48,226 nucleotides of DNA from Gammaproteobacteria bacterium (GTDB lineage: Bacteria; Pseudomonadota; Gammaproteobacteria; Pseudomonadales; Pseudomonadaceae). The stretch spans positions 1-48,226 of the forward strand of contig JAHJXZ010000120.1 of the NCBI GenBank assembly GCA_018827205.1. The letters are read 5' to 3'. The notes under the pieces were generated by a model. It had not been told where the DNA came from. It made no database searches and was given only the letters and a program-made list of their open reading frames with translations. Position numbers and translations under genes: made by a program. Shown here in pieces: positions 7,573-15,620 of the stretch (position 1 is the first letter of the stretch; every line of letters begins with the position of its first letter).

Positions 7573-8172
7573 CTAAAGGTAGGGTTCAATATTGCCGAGC
7601 GCCCGCGCGACGTACTCGTCCTTCTCCCCTACCGGCGCTACGTAATGCAATGCCTCGGTTGTCGCATCACGCCCAACCAGACGCGCCAGTGCCCAGGCGG
7701 CGAGGTAAATGGAGGCAAGACAGCCGCCGGCAGTAGCCAGGTTGCCACGAGCAAAGAACGGTTGTTCCAGCACCTCGATGCCCGCCTCTTGCACCCAGGG
7801 TTTAGTGGTGAGGTCAGTGCAACCCGGAACGCCGTTGAGCAACCCCGCCTTGGCCAACAGCAAGGTGCCGGAACACTGCGCGCCGATCAGTTGGCGTGCC
7901 GGATCGAGCCGCCCCAGCACCTGCATGATGGCGGCGTCCTGAGCAATTTCGCGGGTCTTGATGCCGCTACCGACGAGTACCGCGTCGAATGATTCAATCT
8001 CGTCCAAACGCGCCTGACGATGCAGCGTCACGCCGTTCATCGAGGTCACCGTTTCGCTCGGTGCCGCCAGCGACACACGCCAGTCCGGTTGCTTGATGCG
8101 ATTAAGGATGCCCAAAGCAATCAGCGAATCCAGTTCGTTGAAGCCGTCAAAGGTGAGGATGGCGATATGCAT
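7573..8172 (-). CDS. DJ-1/PfpI family protein
   Basis: 199 residues, class I glutamine-amidotransferase-like fold. The nucleophile elbow is GAQCSGT (Cys100) and the conserved N-terminal Glu is in GFNELD (13). VLVGSG precedes the elbow in the usual place. It lacks the C-terminal AraC domain of the GATase1-AraC regulators, so it is a stand-alone member. Family members are isonitrile hydratases, glyoxalase-like enzymes or stress proteins, and I cannot choose between these. The neighbouring dehalogenase is on the same strand about 300 bp away, too far to assume an operon. Confidence 0.8.
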   Translation of the reverse strand: MHIAILTFDGFNELDSLIALGILNRIKQPDWRVSLAAPSETVTSMNGVTLHRQARLDEIESFDAVLVGSGIKTREIAQDAAIMQVLGRLDPARQLIGAQCSGTLLLAKAGLLNGVPGCTDLTTKPWVQEAGIEVLEQPFFARGNLATAGGCLASIYLAAWALARLVGRDATTEALHYVAPVGEKDEYVARALGNIEPYL

Positions 8173-8568
8173 GGCGAAGCCTGCGCGATGAAGTTCGCGC
8201 CATTCTCAAGGCCGTGTGGCTCGACGAATAGACACAGTCGGGCACCATGATGACCATACAGCCGTCGACGTGTGAACAACCGCAGCAGCTGTTACGGAGC
8301 TGAGCGAGCCGTCATGCGCAGCGGCCTGACAAAGAGCACACAGCAGAACGCCACGGGCCCATTAGCTAGGCGCGGTTTACCGCAGCACACTATGCAGCTG
8401 CCTCGATGAAGCAAAGGTCTAGCGTGACGCCTGGCCTGAAGAACAGGTCTCATGATCGGCCTCTTCCTGCCGATCACCTGCGCAAGCGTCTATGCCGCAG
8501 CCACTGCGCTGGCATGGACAGATAACGCCACTTACTAACGTCGTTTCCGCCTATTAAGGAATGGCCTC
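8173..8568. other. Intergenic stretch with one perfect inverted repeat
   Basis: About 395 bases between divergent genes. The only clear structure is TGATCGGC (8453-8460) and GCCGATCA (8469-8476) with an 8-base spacer, about 90 bases before the chemoreceptor start. It could be an operator or a weak hairpin. No gene is supported here. Confidence 0.5.
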
Positions 8569-10215
8569 ATGAGCCTTGATTCTCTGACCCTGAAAACCCG
8601 CCTGATATTCGCAGTAGCCATTCCCTGTATTGCCCTGATTCTGGTGGCGGTGACCAGCTTGAACAGCATGTCCACCATGCAGAGCGAGGCCAGTGCGTTA
8701 TACCTCAACACCTCAGCCCCCATGCGCGCCATGGCCGAAGCCGCCTCACGCATCCCGCGTATGCGCGTGGGTATCGACATGATGCTGCTGCAGGAAACGG
8801 CGCTGCGCGACGAGCGCGGGGTCAAAACCCGTGTTCAGGAAGCACTCAACGAAGACATTCCCGGCATGCGCGAGGCCATGCGCAACGCGGTCGAGGCTCA
8901 GGTCAACCCGGATCGCAAGGCGCAGGCACAGCGCCTGCTGCAACAGTTTGAAAGCATGGTCAGCAATGAACTGACGCCGCTGCTACAGGCCCTCGACGGC
9001 GGCGACATGGGCCGCGCCCAGCAGATCTACCGCGAGCAATACGCCAAAAGCTATGGGGTTATGCGCCAGGGCGCCAACGAGCTTCTCGACGGCCTGCTGC
9101 AACAAGCTGAGCAGCAAAACCAGCGCAGCAATGAAAGCTATGTCAACGGCCGCAGCCGTCAATTAATCATCATCACCCTTGGCCTGTTGGTGTCCTTTAT
9201 CACGGCCTGGTTGATTGTCACCAACCTGCGTCGGCGCGTCTCCATCTTGCAGGACAAACTGGGCAATGCCGCCGAGAACCTGTCTCTGAACACCCGTATC
9301 GAACTGCCCGGCGAAGACGAGCTGAGCCAGATTGCCAACAGCTTCAACCGCTTTATCGCCAAGGTCCACAGCACCATGGAGCAGTTGGCAGGCAACTCAC
9401 GTCAGCTGTCCGCGATGGCTCGTGAAGTGGCCGAGCGCGCGCGCCTGACGCAGAGCAACTGCACCTCGCAGAGCGACCGCACGGTGCAGGTCGCCACGGC
9501 CATCCATGAGCTTGGTTCGACCGTCAATGAAATTGCCGGCAATGCTGAAAATGCCGCCCATGTGGCCCGCGAAGCCAGCCGTCATGCCAGCGACGGCCGC
9601 GAAGTGGTGGCCCAGGCACACCAACAGATCGACACACTCAGTGGCGAACTGGAGCAAGCCTCCAACGTAGTCGAGGCGCTTGCAGGGCAGATCAATGGGA
9701 TCAGCTCGACACTCAATACCATCCGCAGCATCTCCGAGCAGACCAACCTGCTGGCCCTCAACGCCGCTATCGAAGCCGCCCGTGCTGGCGAGCAAGGTCG
9801 CGGGTTCGCCGTGGTGGCCGACGAGGTCCGCACCCTCGCCAGCCGCTCGGGCGCCTCGACCGAAGAAATTCAGCAGGTGATCAACCGTCTGCAGGCCGAA
9901 TCCCGCGCGGCGGTGGATGTCATGTCCCGCGGACGTCAGCAGAGCGAACGTGTGGTGGAGTATGCCGGCAAGGCCTCGGCCGCACTGGAGCAGATCAACG
10001 GCCACATCACCCAAATCAGCGATCAGAACATTCAGGTCGCCACCGCCACCGAAGAACAATCCTGCGTGGTCGAGGAGATCAACCGTAACGTCGAAGAGAT
10101 CAACAACCTAACCCAGGAAACCACGCGCATCGCCGACCAGCTCAACCAGTCCAGCACCAGCTTGCAGGACCTGTCGACACAACTGGACGAACTGGTCGGG
10201 CACTTCAAGCTGTAA
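8569..10215 (+). CDS. Methyl-accepting chemotaxis protein
   Basis: 548 residues: TM1 (~11-31), a periplasmic four-helix-bundle sensor of about 165 residues, TM2 (~198-217, [19 protein letters not shown]), a HAMP domain (~219-272), and a cytoplasmic coiled-coil with the invariant hairpin tip [19 protein letters not shown] (~390). The protein ends DELVGHFKL, so no CheR-tethering pentapeptide is seen. It signals through CheW/CheA to the flagellar motor. The ligand is unknown. AAGGA lies upstream of the ATG. The gene is monocistronic by spacing. Confidence 0.95.
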   Translation: MSLDSLTLKTRLIFAVAIPCIALILVAVTSLNSMSTMQSEASALYLNTSAPMRAMAEAASRIPRMRVGIDMMLLQETALRDERGVKTRVQEALNEDIPGMREAMRNAVEAQVNPDRKAQAQRLLQQFESMVSNELTPLLQALDGGDMGRAQQIYREQYAKSYGVMRQGANELLDGLLQQAEQQNQRSNESYVNGRSRQLIIITLGLLVSFITAWLIVTNLRRRVSILQDKLGNAAENLSLNTRIELPGEDELSQIANSFNRFIAKVHSTMEQLAGNSRQLSAMAREVAERARLTQSNCTSQSDRTVQVATAIHELGSTVNEIAGNAENAAHVAREASRHASDGREVVAQAHQQIDTLSGELEQASNVVEALAGQINGISSTLNTIRSISEQTNLLALNAAIEAARAGEQGRGFAVVADEVRTLASRSGASTEEIQQVINRLQAESRAAVDVMSRGRQQSERVVEYAGKASAALEQINGHITQISDQNIQVATATEEQSCVVEEINRNVEEINNLTQETTRIADQLNQSSTSLQDLSTQLDELVGHFKL

Positions 10216-10330
10216 GCCACGGCAGCGCCTAACCTATGGCGCCCAAGCAGTGCGCTAACGTGATGAAGCGGCCCGACATCGCGCGCTACGAACAGCCTCT
10301 GGCGCAGGTGCTGGGCCAAGCCGCAACCGG

Positions 10331-10852
10331 TTAGTGGCTTAGTGGCAGGGGGGGGGGTAAAGCAAACAGCTGCGCCCCCAGCCAAGCGGCCAGGTAGACA
10401 CCAAGCCCGAACACCAGATGGGTGATCAGCGCTCGCAGCCGGACCTGCCAAGGATTGGCCATGCGCGAGGCCGCCAGGCCCATGCCGAACGCTGGCTGCA
10501 TCAGCAGCAAGGGCGCCGCCACGCTGACAACGCCCAACAGCAGCGCCGGTATTAACGTTGGCTGGCACAGCCACTGCGGCCCTGCTAGCGCCACAAACAG
10601 GCCGACGAAGACCACACCAATCAGGTAATGGCTGCACCAACCCAGCAGCCGCTCGCCACGGACGGCTTGCGCCTTGCCAATGGCTGAGTGATGAAAACGG
10701 CCATGGCGCATATGCCCCAGCCAGCGGCCGACCAGGGCGTAGTCCAGCGAGGCAATGCCGAACAAGCGCCGCCGCGCCAGCGCCCAGGCATCCATCAGCA
10801 GCGTTGCGCCCACGCCCAGCAACAGCACGTGCAGGATCAATTGACTGTTCAT
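10331..10852 (-). CDS. DUF2938 family membrane protein
   Basis: 173 residues with four to five hydrophobic segments (LLLGVGATLLMDAWALA at the start, VFVGLFVALAG, ALLLGVVSVAAPLLLMQPAFG, LITHLVFGLGVYLAAWLG). DUF2938 proteins are small inner-membrane proteins of unknown function. The start was chosen for its strong AGAGGTGG Shine-Dalgarno. It is divergent from a MerR regulator, with a dyad in the shared promoter, so it is probably the regulated target. The last codons sit in a run of ten Gs (plus strand 10348-10357), giving a PPPLPLSH tail whose frame depends on the tract length. Confidence 0.75.
   Translation of the reverse strand: MNSQLILHVLLLGVGATLLMDAWALARRRLFGIASLDYALVGRWLGHMRHGRFHHSAIGKAQAVRGERLLGWCSHYLIGVVFVGLFVALAGPQWLCQPTLIPALLLGVVSVAAPLLLMQPAFGMGLAASRMANPWQVRLRALITHLVFGLGVYLAAWLGAQLFALPPPLPLSH
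10348..10357. repeat. G10 homopolymer tract in 3' end of DUF2938 gene
   Basis: Ten consecutive Gs on the plus strand, eight residues from the end of the DUF2938 protein. A one-base change would alter only the extreme C-terminus. Confidence 0.95.
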
Positions 10853-10891
10853 ATCCACCTCTTTTGCTTTGTCTGAAAGGCTGTTTTCATA

Positions 10892-10922
10892 AGCCTGCCA
10901 GTTCAAGTCAACTTGAGGTCAA
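10892..10922 (-). promoter_or_regulatory. MerR-type operator/promoter for DUF2938 gene
   Basis: Read on the minus strand: TTGACC (-35), then 19 bases containing TCAAGT-TG-ACTTGA, then a weak CAGGCT in the -10 place. The long 19-base spacer with a central dyad is the hallmark of MerR-activated promoters. The half-sites match the E. coli SoxR box as I remember it. It overlaps the Shine-Dalgarno region of the divergent MerR gene, consistent with autoregulation. Confidence 0.55.
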
Positions 10923-10924
10923 GG

Positions 10925-11350
10925 ATGCAAGAGATGGATATCGGCAAAGTCTCGCGCGCGTCAGGCTTGCCGGCGTCGACGTTGCGCTATTACGAAGAAA
11001 AAGGGTTGATCCGCTCCATCGGCCGCAACGGCCTCAAGCGGGTATTCAGCGAATCAGTGATCCAGCGCCTGGCGCTGATTGCACTCGGCCGTGAGGCGGG
11101 GTTTTCCCTGGATGAAATCGCCACCATGCTCGCCGCAGGCACCCAGCCAGCGATTGACCGCGCACAACTGCAAGCCAAGGCCGACGAGCTGGACCGCAGC
11201 ATCAAACGTCTCAGCGCCATCCGCGACGGCCTGCGCCACGCGGCCTCCTGCCCGGCAGAAAACCACCTGGAGTGTCCAAAATTCCAGCAGCTGATGAACC
11301 TGGCTGCCCGCACCACGGCCAGAACTAGGGTTCACCCGCCGATCAAATAA
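10925..11350 (+). CDS. MerR family transcriptional regulator
   Basis: 141 residues. The N-terminal winged helix-turn-helix (DIGKVSRASGLPASTLRYYE) and the second helix pair (FSESVIQRLALIALGREAGF) are typical of MerR. A long dimerisation helix follows, then a tail with two cysteines in SCPAENHLECPKF. The SoxR four-Cys iron-sulfur cluster motif is absent. It probably controls the divergent DUF2938 gene through the shared dyad. ATG 10925 has GAGG six bases upstream; ATG 10934, giving MDIGKV, is equally plausible. The inducer is unknown. Confidence 0.85.
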   Translation: MQEMDIGKVSRASGLPASTLRYYEEKGLIRSIGRNGLKRVFSESVIQRLALIALGREAGFSLDEIATMLAAGTQPAIDRAQLQAKADELDRSIKRLSAIRDGLRHAASCPAENHLECPKFQQLMNLAARTTARTRVHPPIK

Positions 11351-11374
11351 CGGATTTGATCAGCACGCCAACCG

Positions 11375-12226
11375 TTACGGCGCGCCAAACAGCGCCGTCC
11401 AGTAGATCCCCGCGTCGCTCTTCGGATCGTTGGCGTAGGCGGCGCCCAGTTCGCTGAATTGCGGGTTCATCAGGTTGGCGCAGTGGCCGGGGCTGGCAAG
11501 CCAACCGTCGACCACTTTACGCGGGGTATCCAGGCCGGCAGCGATGTTTTCGCCGATGCGTTGCCCGCTGTAACCAGCCAGTTCCGCACGGTCGCCTGGC
11601 GTACGGCCATCAGGGTCCTGGTGGTCGAAGAAGTTGTTATTGGCCATGGCTCGGCTGTGGGCTTCAGCGGTGCTGCCCAGGGTGGCATTCCACACCAGCG
11701 GCGCGGCGGCGGCAAAGGATTGGCTACCGCACTGGCGCGCGGTGCTGCGTGCGCTGTTGAGTTGCTCGAGTAGCTTCTGCCCTTCTGCCTGCCAGTCGCC
11801 CAGGCGCGCAGTTAGCAGTGGCCGGGCCAGGAGAATGCGCCACTCGCGGTCCTGCTGCTTGACACCGATATCGACAAATTGCGGATCGAGCACGACCTTG
11901 CAGAAGCTATCCTGCAGCACTTTCAGTGCCGCAGCCGCATCACGCGGGCCGGACAGACTGATGGCCTGCACATTGACCATCGGGTAGCCGGCTGCAGTCA
12001 TTGCCTGCTGCAAATCCCCCGAGCGACCAACCGGCTGCACCAGACGTGGATCGGCCTTTAGTGGCGGCAGCTCAGCAGAGGCCTGATCACCACAGCGCTG
12101 CACTTCACTGCGGTAGTTATTGATCAACCCGACCAGCTGCACATCCTCTGCGGCCTGCGCGCCTGCGGCGCAAAACAGCGCCAACCCCAGAGCGACGAAC
12201 GCCCGAATAAAACCCTTGCTAGTCAT
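11375..12226 (-). CDS. Secreted CAP-domain (SCP/PR1) protein
   Basis: 283 residues with a cleavable signal peptide (ALGLALFCAAGAQA). An N-terminal region of ~140 residues has the pattern LINNYRSEVQRCG, like the opening helix of a CAP domain. The full CAP domain follows in the second half: AEAHSRAMANNNFFDH, GENIAAG and WLASPGHCANLMN, holding the CAP cavity His and Glu residues. The product is likely periplasmic or exported. Bacterial CAP proteins have no firmly established activity. GAGGGGA precedes the start. The first half may be a degenerate duplicate CAP domain. Confidence 0.85.
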   Translation of the reverse strand: MTSKGFIRAFVALGLALFCAAGAQAAEDVQLVGLINNYRSEVQRCGDQASAELPPLKADPRLVQPVGRSGDLQQAMTAAGYPMVNVQAISLSGPRDAAAALKVLQDSFCKVVLDPQFVDIGVKQQDREWRILLARPLLTARLGDWQAEGQKLLEQLNSARSTARQCGSQSFAAAAPLVWNATLGSTAEAHSRAMANNNFFDHQDPDGRTPGDRAELAGYSGQRIGENIAAGLDTPRKVVDGWLASPGHCANLMNPQFSELGAAYANDPKSDAGIYWTALFGAP

Positions 12227-12348
12227 AAATCCCCTCGACCTGGCCATGCTCATGCGGCGTGCCCACAACTGTGGTCGAGTGATCTTGGCGCACCTCGCGC
12301 GCTGAAACCAGCCCAATGAGCAGGCCGGATCAGCAATGAAAAAGACTC

Positions 12349-12545
12349 AGAAGCTGTTTCGGGTCTCGCGAGCTAGAGCCATGCAAGGCAAGAACAGGCG
12401 AGGAAGCGGAGTTTACTGGTGTAAATGAGCAGTACTCGTTTCACTCGCCCTTCGGGCCGCGCTGAAGCGCGTTAGCCGCAAGCGGCTTGCCGAGTCTGTT
12501 CTTAACGCAGCAGGGCCGACGCGCAGCAGATCCGAGACGGCTTCT
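12349..12545. repeat. Dispersed structured repeat, copy 1
   Basis: About 197 bases with matching ends: AGAAGCTGTTTCGG on the left, and its near-complement ending in GGCTTCT on the right. Inner arms pair perfectly (12390-12397 with 12496-12503). The central block has small hairpins CCC-TTC-GGG, GCGC-TGAA-GCGC and GCCGC-AA-GCGGC, and is nearly identical to the copy at 35051-35235. The right end coincides with the stop codon of the minus-strand gene at 12545. It fills most of the 318-base gap here. Confidence 0.85.
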
Positions 12546-13018
12546 TAAACGTAAATGCTGACGCCGCCTCTAGCCTGTAGCCAGTCGCGATAGGTGGTCA
12601 GCGAGTCAGTCTGTTTATCACCGTTGTAGCCGACAAAGCTGTCGGTTTTGTCGAGGCCAGCGTCGACCAGTTTGTTGATCTGCGCGAGCAGCTTGGCGGC
12701 GTCTTCACGGTCCAGCTCGGCGACATCTGGCAAGGCAATTTTCGAAGTGTCGCTGTTCTGCTCAGCGACCGGGCGGAAGCGATCACTGGCAATAGCATTG
12801 CTAGCACCGCTGCTCTCGGCGTTCATTGCGCGCAGCAGGCCACCGCGGCTGTTGGCCACCATGCCGCTGGCAAAACGGCGAATTTCCGCAAGCGGATCCG
12901 CCGCGCTGGTGCTCGGCTTGTCCGTACCGCTGCCACTGCCTGCAGCCCCGGCGGTGCTGGGTTTGGCGGTGTTGGCAAAGTAGCTCGCCAGCGGCGAGTT
13001 GTTGGAAATACTGGTCAT
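12545..13018 (-). CDS. Conserved hypothetical protein
   Basis: 157 residues, unrecognised. The N-terminal ~45 residues are Ser/Gly/Ala/Thr-rich and probably disordered (AGAAGSGSGTDKPSTSAAD). The remainder is helical with DVAELDREDAAKLLAQINKL, and the end reads TYRDWLQARGGVSIYV. No signal peptide or membrane segment is seen. AGGGA six bases before the ATG supports this start; an in-frame ATG at 13033 is possible. Its stop codon overlaps the edge of a dispersed repeat. Confidence 0.65.
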   Translation of the reverse strand: MTSISNNSPLASYFANTAKPSTAGAAGSGSGTDKPSTSAADPLAEIRRFASGMVANSRGGLLRAMNAESSGASNAIASDRFRPVAEQNSDTSKIALPDVAELDREDAAKLLAQINKLVDAGLDKTDSFVGYNGDKQTDSLTTYRDWLQARGGVSIYV

Positions 13019-13196
13019 GGCGAATCCCTGCATAGGTCAGCTGGCAGGCATTTCTGCAGAATATGGGCCAACCACCTGCAAGCCAGTAAAGCCGGGGGTT
13101 TACCGACGATTCAGCGCTTTAATGAAGAGGAAGCCCTTTGCCGCCTAAGGCAGGCTGTTGCCGCTGACGGCAGTTTTGTGAGGCCCTGAAACGACA

Positions 13197-13224
13197 GCGC
13201 CCCCGCAGAAACCTGCGGGGGCGC
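13197..13224. terminator. Strong 12-bp GC hairpin after HPF gene
   Basis: GCGCCCCCGCAG and CTGCGGGGGCGC form a perfect 12-base stem with an AAAC loop. It lies just beyond the stop of the HPF gene on the minus strand. No long T-run follows on either strand, so termination may be partial or the hairpin may protect a 3' end. Confidence 0.6.
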
Positions 13225-13274
13225 GTGAGACTTAATGGGCAGCGTGCCTGATCGGCTGCCCGTGAACGTTTGGT

Positions 13275-13688
13275 TTAGACGGCGCGCAGCTGTTCCTCGG
13301 CGAGGAAGTCCTCTTCTAGCAGCGCATCTTGGCCAGGGATATCGCCGCTTTCATTAGCCGGCAGTGGGGTAACGCGCTTGCTGCGCAGTTTGCCAAATTG
13401 ATGTTCAAGGGCGTGGTGCAGTTTCTCGATGGAACCATCGATGGCCTGCTCCAAGGACTCGGCCTTGTGGGTAACGGAAATAGGTTGCAGGCCTTTTGGC
13501 CGTGCTTCGATCTGGCAGCGTTTGTCATACGCGCCGGCTTTTGCACCGTTGTCGTCATGCAGGTGAACAACAATGCGGGTCAGTTCGTCATCGTAGCGCT
13601 CCAGCTTGCTGGAAACACTGGCACTCACCCACTCAACTAAACGGGCACTGCCTTCGATGTGGTTATCGCTGTGAACTTGGATTTGCAT
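13275..13688 (-). CDS. HPF/RaiA family ribosome-associated protein
   Basis: 137 residues with the ribosome hibernation factor fold: MQIQVHSDNHIEGS, then a basic helix region and LRSKRVTPLP. These proteins bind the 30S subunit and inactivate or stabilise ribosomes under stress. The sequence is close in length to RaiA/short HPF, but the acidic tail (EEDFLAEEQ) is its own. This is probably a stress-related paralogue, because no rpoN neighbours are present. AAGGAAA precedes the ATG. Confidence 0.85.
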   Translation of the reverse strand: MQIQVHSDNHIEGSARLVEWVSASVSSKLERYDDELTRIVVHLHDDNGAKAGAYDKRCQIEARPKGLQPISVTHKAESLEQAIDGSIEKLHHALEHQFGKLRSKRVTPLPANESGDIPGQDALLEEDFLAEEQLRAV

Positions 13689-13861
13689 AAAGCTTTCCTT
13701 CTTCAACTGTTCGCGAATAGCGCCGCCTACCAAGGCGACAACTCCAGCCTACGCCATTGTGCCCCCCTTTAGGCAAGCACTAAGACGTTGGTCTTAACCA
13801 CAATTTTGCGCCGCAGCTACCTTAAATTCACTGCAAGCCTTGTGACGCTTGAGTTACAAGG

Positions 13862-14290
13862 CTATGGCTGCAAATCAAACAAGATTTTTCCGCTTTCCAT
13901 GTCACCCGGCATGGAGAAATGCTCATGGGCGATCAGCCAATCCCCGCCCTGCTGACGGAAACACTGGCTTACACGCATCCAGCTGCTGTGCAGTTCGCCC
14001 TTGTCATCGCTGCCGCCACAGTGGAACAGGTAATGCACCACTGCCAGGTCGCCACTGAGCAGAAAGCTCGGCTGATGGATCTCGAACAAGCCCGGGCCGG
14101 GACACATTTCCATGCAGGCCTGCCAATGCGCCTGATAGGCCGCACGGCCCTGGAAACGCAGCGGGCCGATGGCATCGTAGGCTACTACATCCTCGGCGTA
14201 GTGGCGCATGATCTGGCTGACATCTTTGGATCGGCAGGCGGCGGCCCAGGAGTCCAGCTGCTGTTGAATCTGCGCTTGTGCGTTGCCCAT
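13862..14290 (-). CDS. SnoaL-like / NTF2-fold protein
   Basis: 142 residues. The opening QQQLDSWAAACRSKDVSQIM and HYAEDVVAYDAIGPLRFQGR, and the later WRVSQCFRQQGG-type strand followed by WLIAHEHFS, are the pattern of the YybH/ketosteroid-isomerase-like superfamily. A small-molecule binding or isomerase role is possible. TAGGAG precedes the ATG. It is the last gene of the sigma-factor cluster, 17 bp after the DUF899 gene. Confidence 0.82.
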   Translation of the reverse strand: MGNAQAQIQQQLDSWAAACRSKDVSQIMRHYAEDVVAYDAIGPLRFQGRAAYQAHWQACMEMCPGPGLFEIHQPSFLLSGDLAVVHYLFHCGGSDDKGELHSSWMRVSQCFRQQGGDWLIAHEHFSMPGDMESGKILFDLQP

Positions 14291-14307
14291 GGTCGTACTC
14301 CTAGCGC

Positions 14308-15093
14308 TTAAGGCTTGGTTGAGGCGCAGCAATCATGTGCTGCTGTCGGTTGCTGGTATTCGTCGTGCAGGCGGGTCCAGTGCATGCCCTTACCTTCTAG
14401 ATCGGGCATGCCATCCCAGCCTTCACCACGACCGAATGGGGTGAGATCGAGGTAATGGAAGCTGCTCATCAGCATTTCCAGGCCACGGCCGTAACTGGAG
14501 TAACAGTGATAAACCTGTGCTCCATCACGCAGAAATACGCTGACGCCGGGCTGCTCGCCCTGCACGTGGTAGTTCAGGTTCAGACGCTCCAGGTCAGCCT
14601 TGTCGCGGTAGTTGTATTCCACCGGGGTAACCTGCTCGTCGGTCGTGGCGTGGTAGTCGTAGTTAAATGCGCTGCCCAGCGAGGAATACCAGGGCAAGGT
14701 CCATCCCATACGCCGCTGAAACGCCTGCAGATCGGCCAATGGCGCGCGGGAAACCAGCACCAGCGTGGTGTCACGAGCATGCAGATGAGCCTGGTGGCCG
14801 ACATTGTCGACCAGGCAGGAACAACCGTCGCAGCCCTCGCCGCGGTCCATGTGGTACATGAAGTGGTAGACGATCAGCTGACTGCGCCCGGCGAACAGAT
14901 CGGCCAAACCCAGCTCACCCTCCGGCCCCTGAAAACGGTAATCGGCCTCGACCTTGACCATCGGCAGCTGGCGGCGCTCGGCGTTCAGCGCATCGCGCTG
15001 CTGGGTCAGCGCCTTTTCTTTGGCCAGCAAAGCCTTGCGGGCAAGCAGCCACTGCTCACGACTGGCAATCTTGGGATATTCAGGACGACTCAT
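14308..15093 (-). CDS. DUF899 family (thioredoxin-like) protein
   Basis: 261 residues with the DUF899 pattern: YPKIASREQWLLARKALL at the start, LIVYHFMYHMD, and CDGCSCLVDN holding three cysteines near the thioredoxin-fold active-site position, then LVSRAPLADLQAFQRRMGW. The activity is unknown. DUF899 genes are frequent companions of ECF-sigma/DGPF clusters in proteobacteria, to my recollection. AAAAGGAG is upstream. It follows the DGPF gene by 48 bp, so both are probably read from the promoter at 15521-15548. Confidence 0.88.
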   Translation of the reverse strand: MSRPEYPKIASREQWLLARKALLAKEKALTQQRDALNAERRQLPMVKVEADYRFQGPEGELGLADLFAGRSQLIVYHFMYHMDRGEGCDGCSCLVDNVGHQAHLHARDTTLVLVSRAPLADLQAFQRRMGWTLPWYSSLGSAFNYDYHATTDEQVTPVEYNYRDKADLERLNLNYHVQGEQPGVSVFLRDGAQVYHCYSSYGRGLEMLMSSFHYLDLTPFGRGEGWDGMPDLEGKGMHWTRLHDEYQQPTAAHDCCASTKP

Positions 15094-15141
15094 GGGCAGT
15101 GCTCCTTTTCCGTTGTTTAACCAACTCGGGCAGCGTGCGGT

Positions 15142-15486
15142 CTAGACCTGCAGCTCGCGTACCGGGCGGACCTCCACACAACCGACACGCGCCGCCGGAA
15201 TATGCCCGGCTAGCTGGATCGCTTCGTTGAGGTCGCGGGCCTCGACTAGGTAGAAACCGGCGAGCTGCTCTTTGGTCTCGGCAAACGGGCCGTCGATGAT
15301 CGACAGCTTGCCGCCGCGCATGCGCACCGTGGTGGCGGTCTGCACCGACTCCAGCGCTTCGGCGGCAAGCATGCGGCCGCTTTCTGCCACCGACTCGGCG
15401 TAAGCAAAACACTCCTCGTCACGCGGGCTGTCGGGCGAGTTATGCAGCTCATGCTCGTTGCTGTAGACCAGGCACAGGTATTTCAT
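15142..15486 (-). CDS. YciI-like DGPF-domain protein
   Basis: 114 residues with the diagnostic DGPFAETKEQLAGF block and ARDLNEAIQLAGHIP helix, plus MKYLCLVYSNE at the start. DGPF (YCII-related) proteins are a known genomic partner of ECF42 sigma factors. Their function remains unclear; some YCII relatives are small dimeric enzymes. It is transcribed in the same direction, 134 bp downstream of the sigma gene, with its own candidate ECF42 promoter in the gap. Confidence 0.92.
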   Translation of the reverse strand: MKYLCLVYSNEHELHNSPDSPRDEECFAYAESVAESGRMLAAEALESVQTATTVRMRGGKLSIIDGPFAETKEQLAGFYLVEARDLNEAIQLAGHIPAARVGCVEVRPVRELQV

Positions 15487-15520
15487 GGCGTTCTCCGGTG
15501 GTGTTGCGCGGTTACTGACT

Positions 15521-15548
15521 AATCGAACGGCGCGGCGCTGAATCGACA
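15521..15548 (-). promoter_or_regulatory. Candidate ECF42-dependent promoter
   Basis: On the minus strand, TGTCGA (15543-15548) is followed after 17 bases by CGATT (15521-15525), about 35 bases before the DGPF start codon. This matches the ECF42 promoter motif as I remember it from Streptomyces venezuelae work (TGTCGA at -35, CGA/TC at -10). It suggests the DGPF-DUF899-SnoaL genes are driven by the neighbouring sigma factor. Confidence 0.6.
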
Positions 15549-15620
15549 GTGCTGCACAAAATATTTTTAGGCCCGACCAACGGTAGCCAAGCAGCGGGGA
15601 TCTGCCAGGCGAATGGCTGC

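Noticed and set aside
8292..8477. Small minus-strand frame in the gap before the chemoreceptor
   Set aside because: No Shine-Dalgarno, no recognisable domain, arginine-rich composition typical of chance frames.
9397..10059. Long minus-strand open frame opposite the chemoreceptor
   Set aside because: It is the mirror of a clear MCP signalling domain, a usual artefact of high-GC codon use.
10925..11350. SoxR identity for the MerR regulator
   Set aside because: The four-Cys iron-sulfur motif of SoxR is absent despite the SoxR-like dyad.
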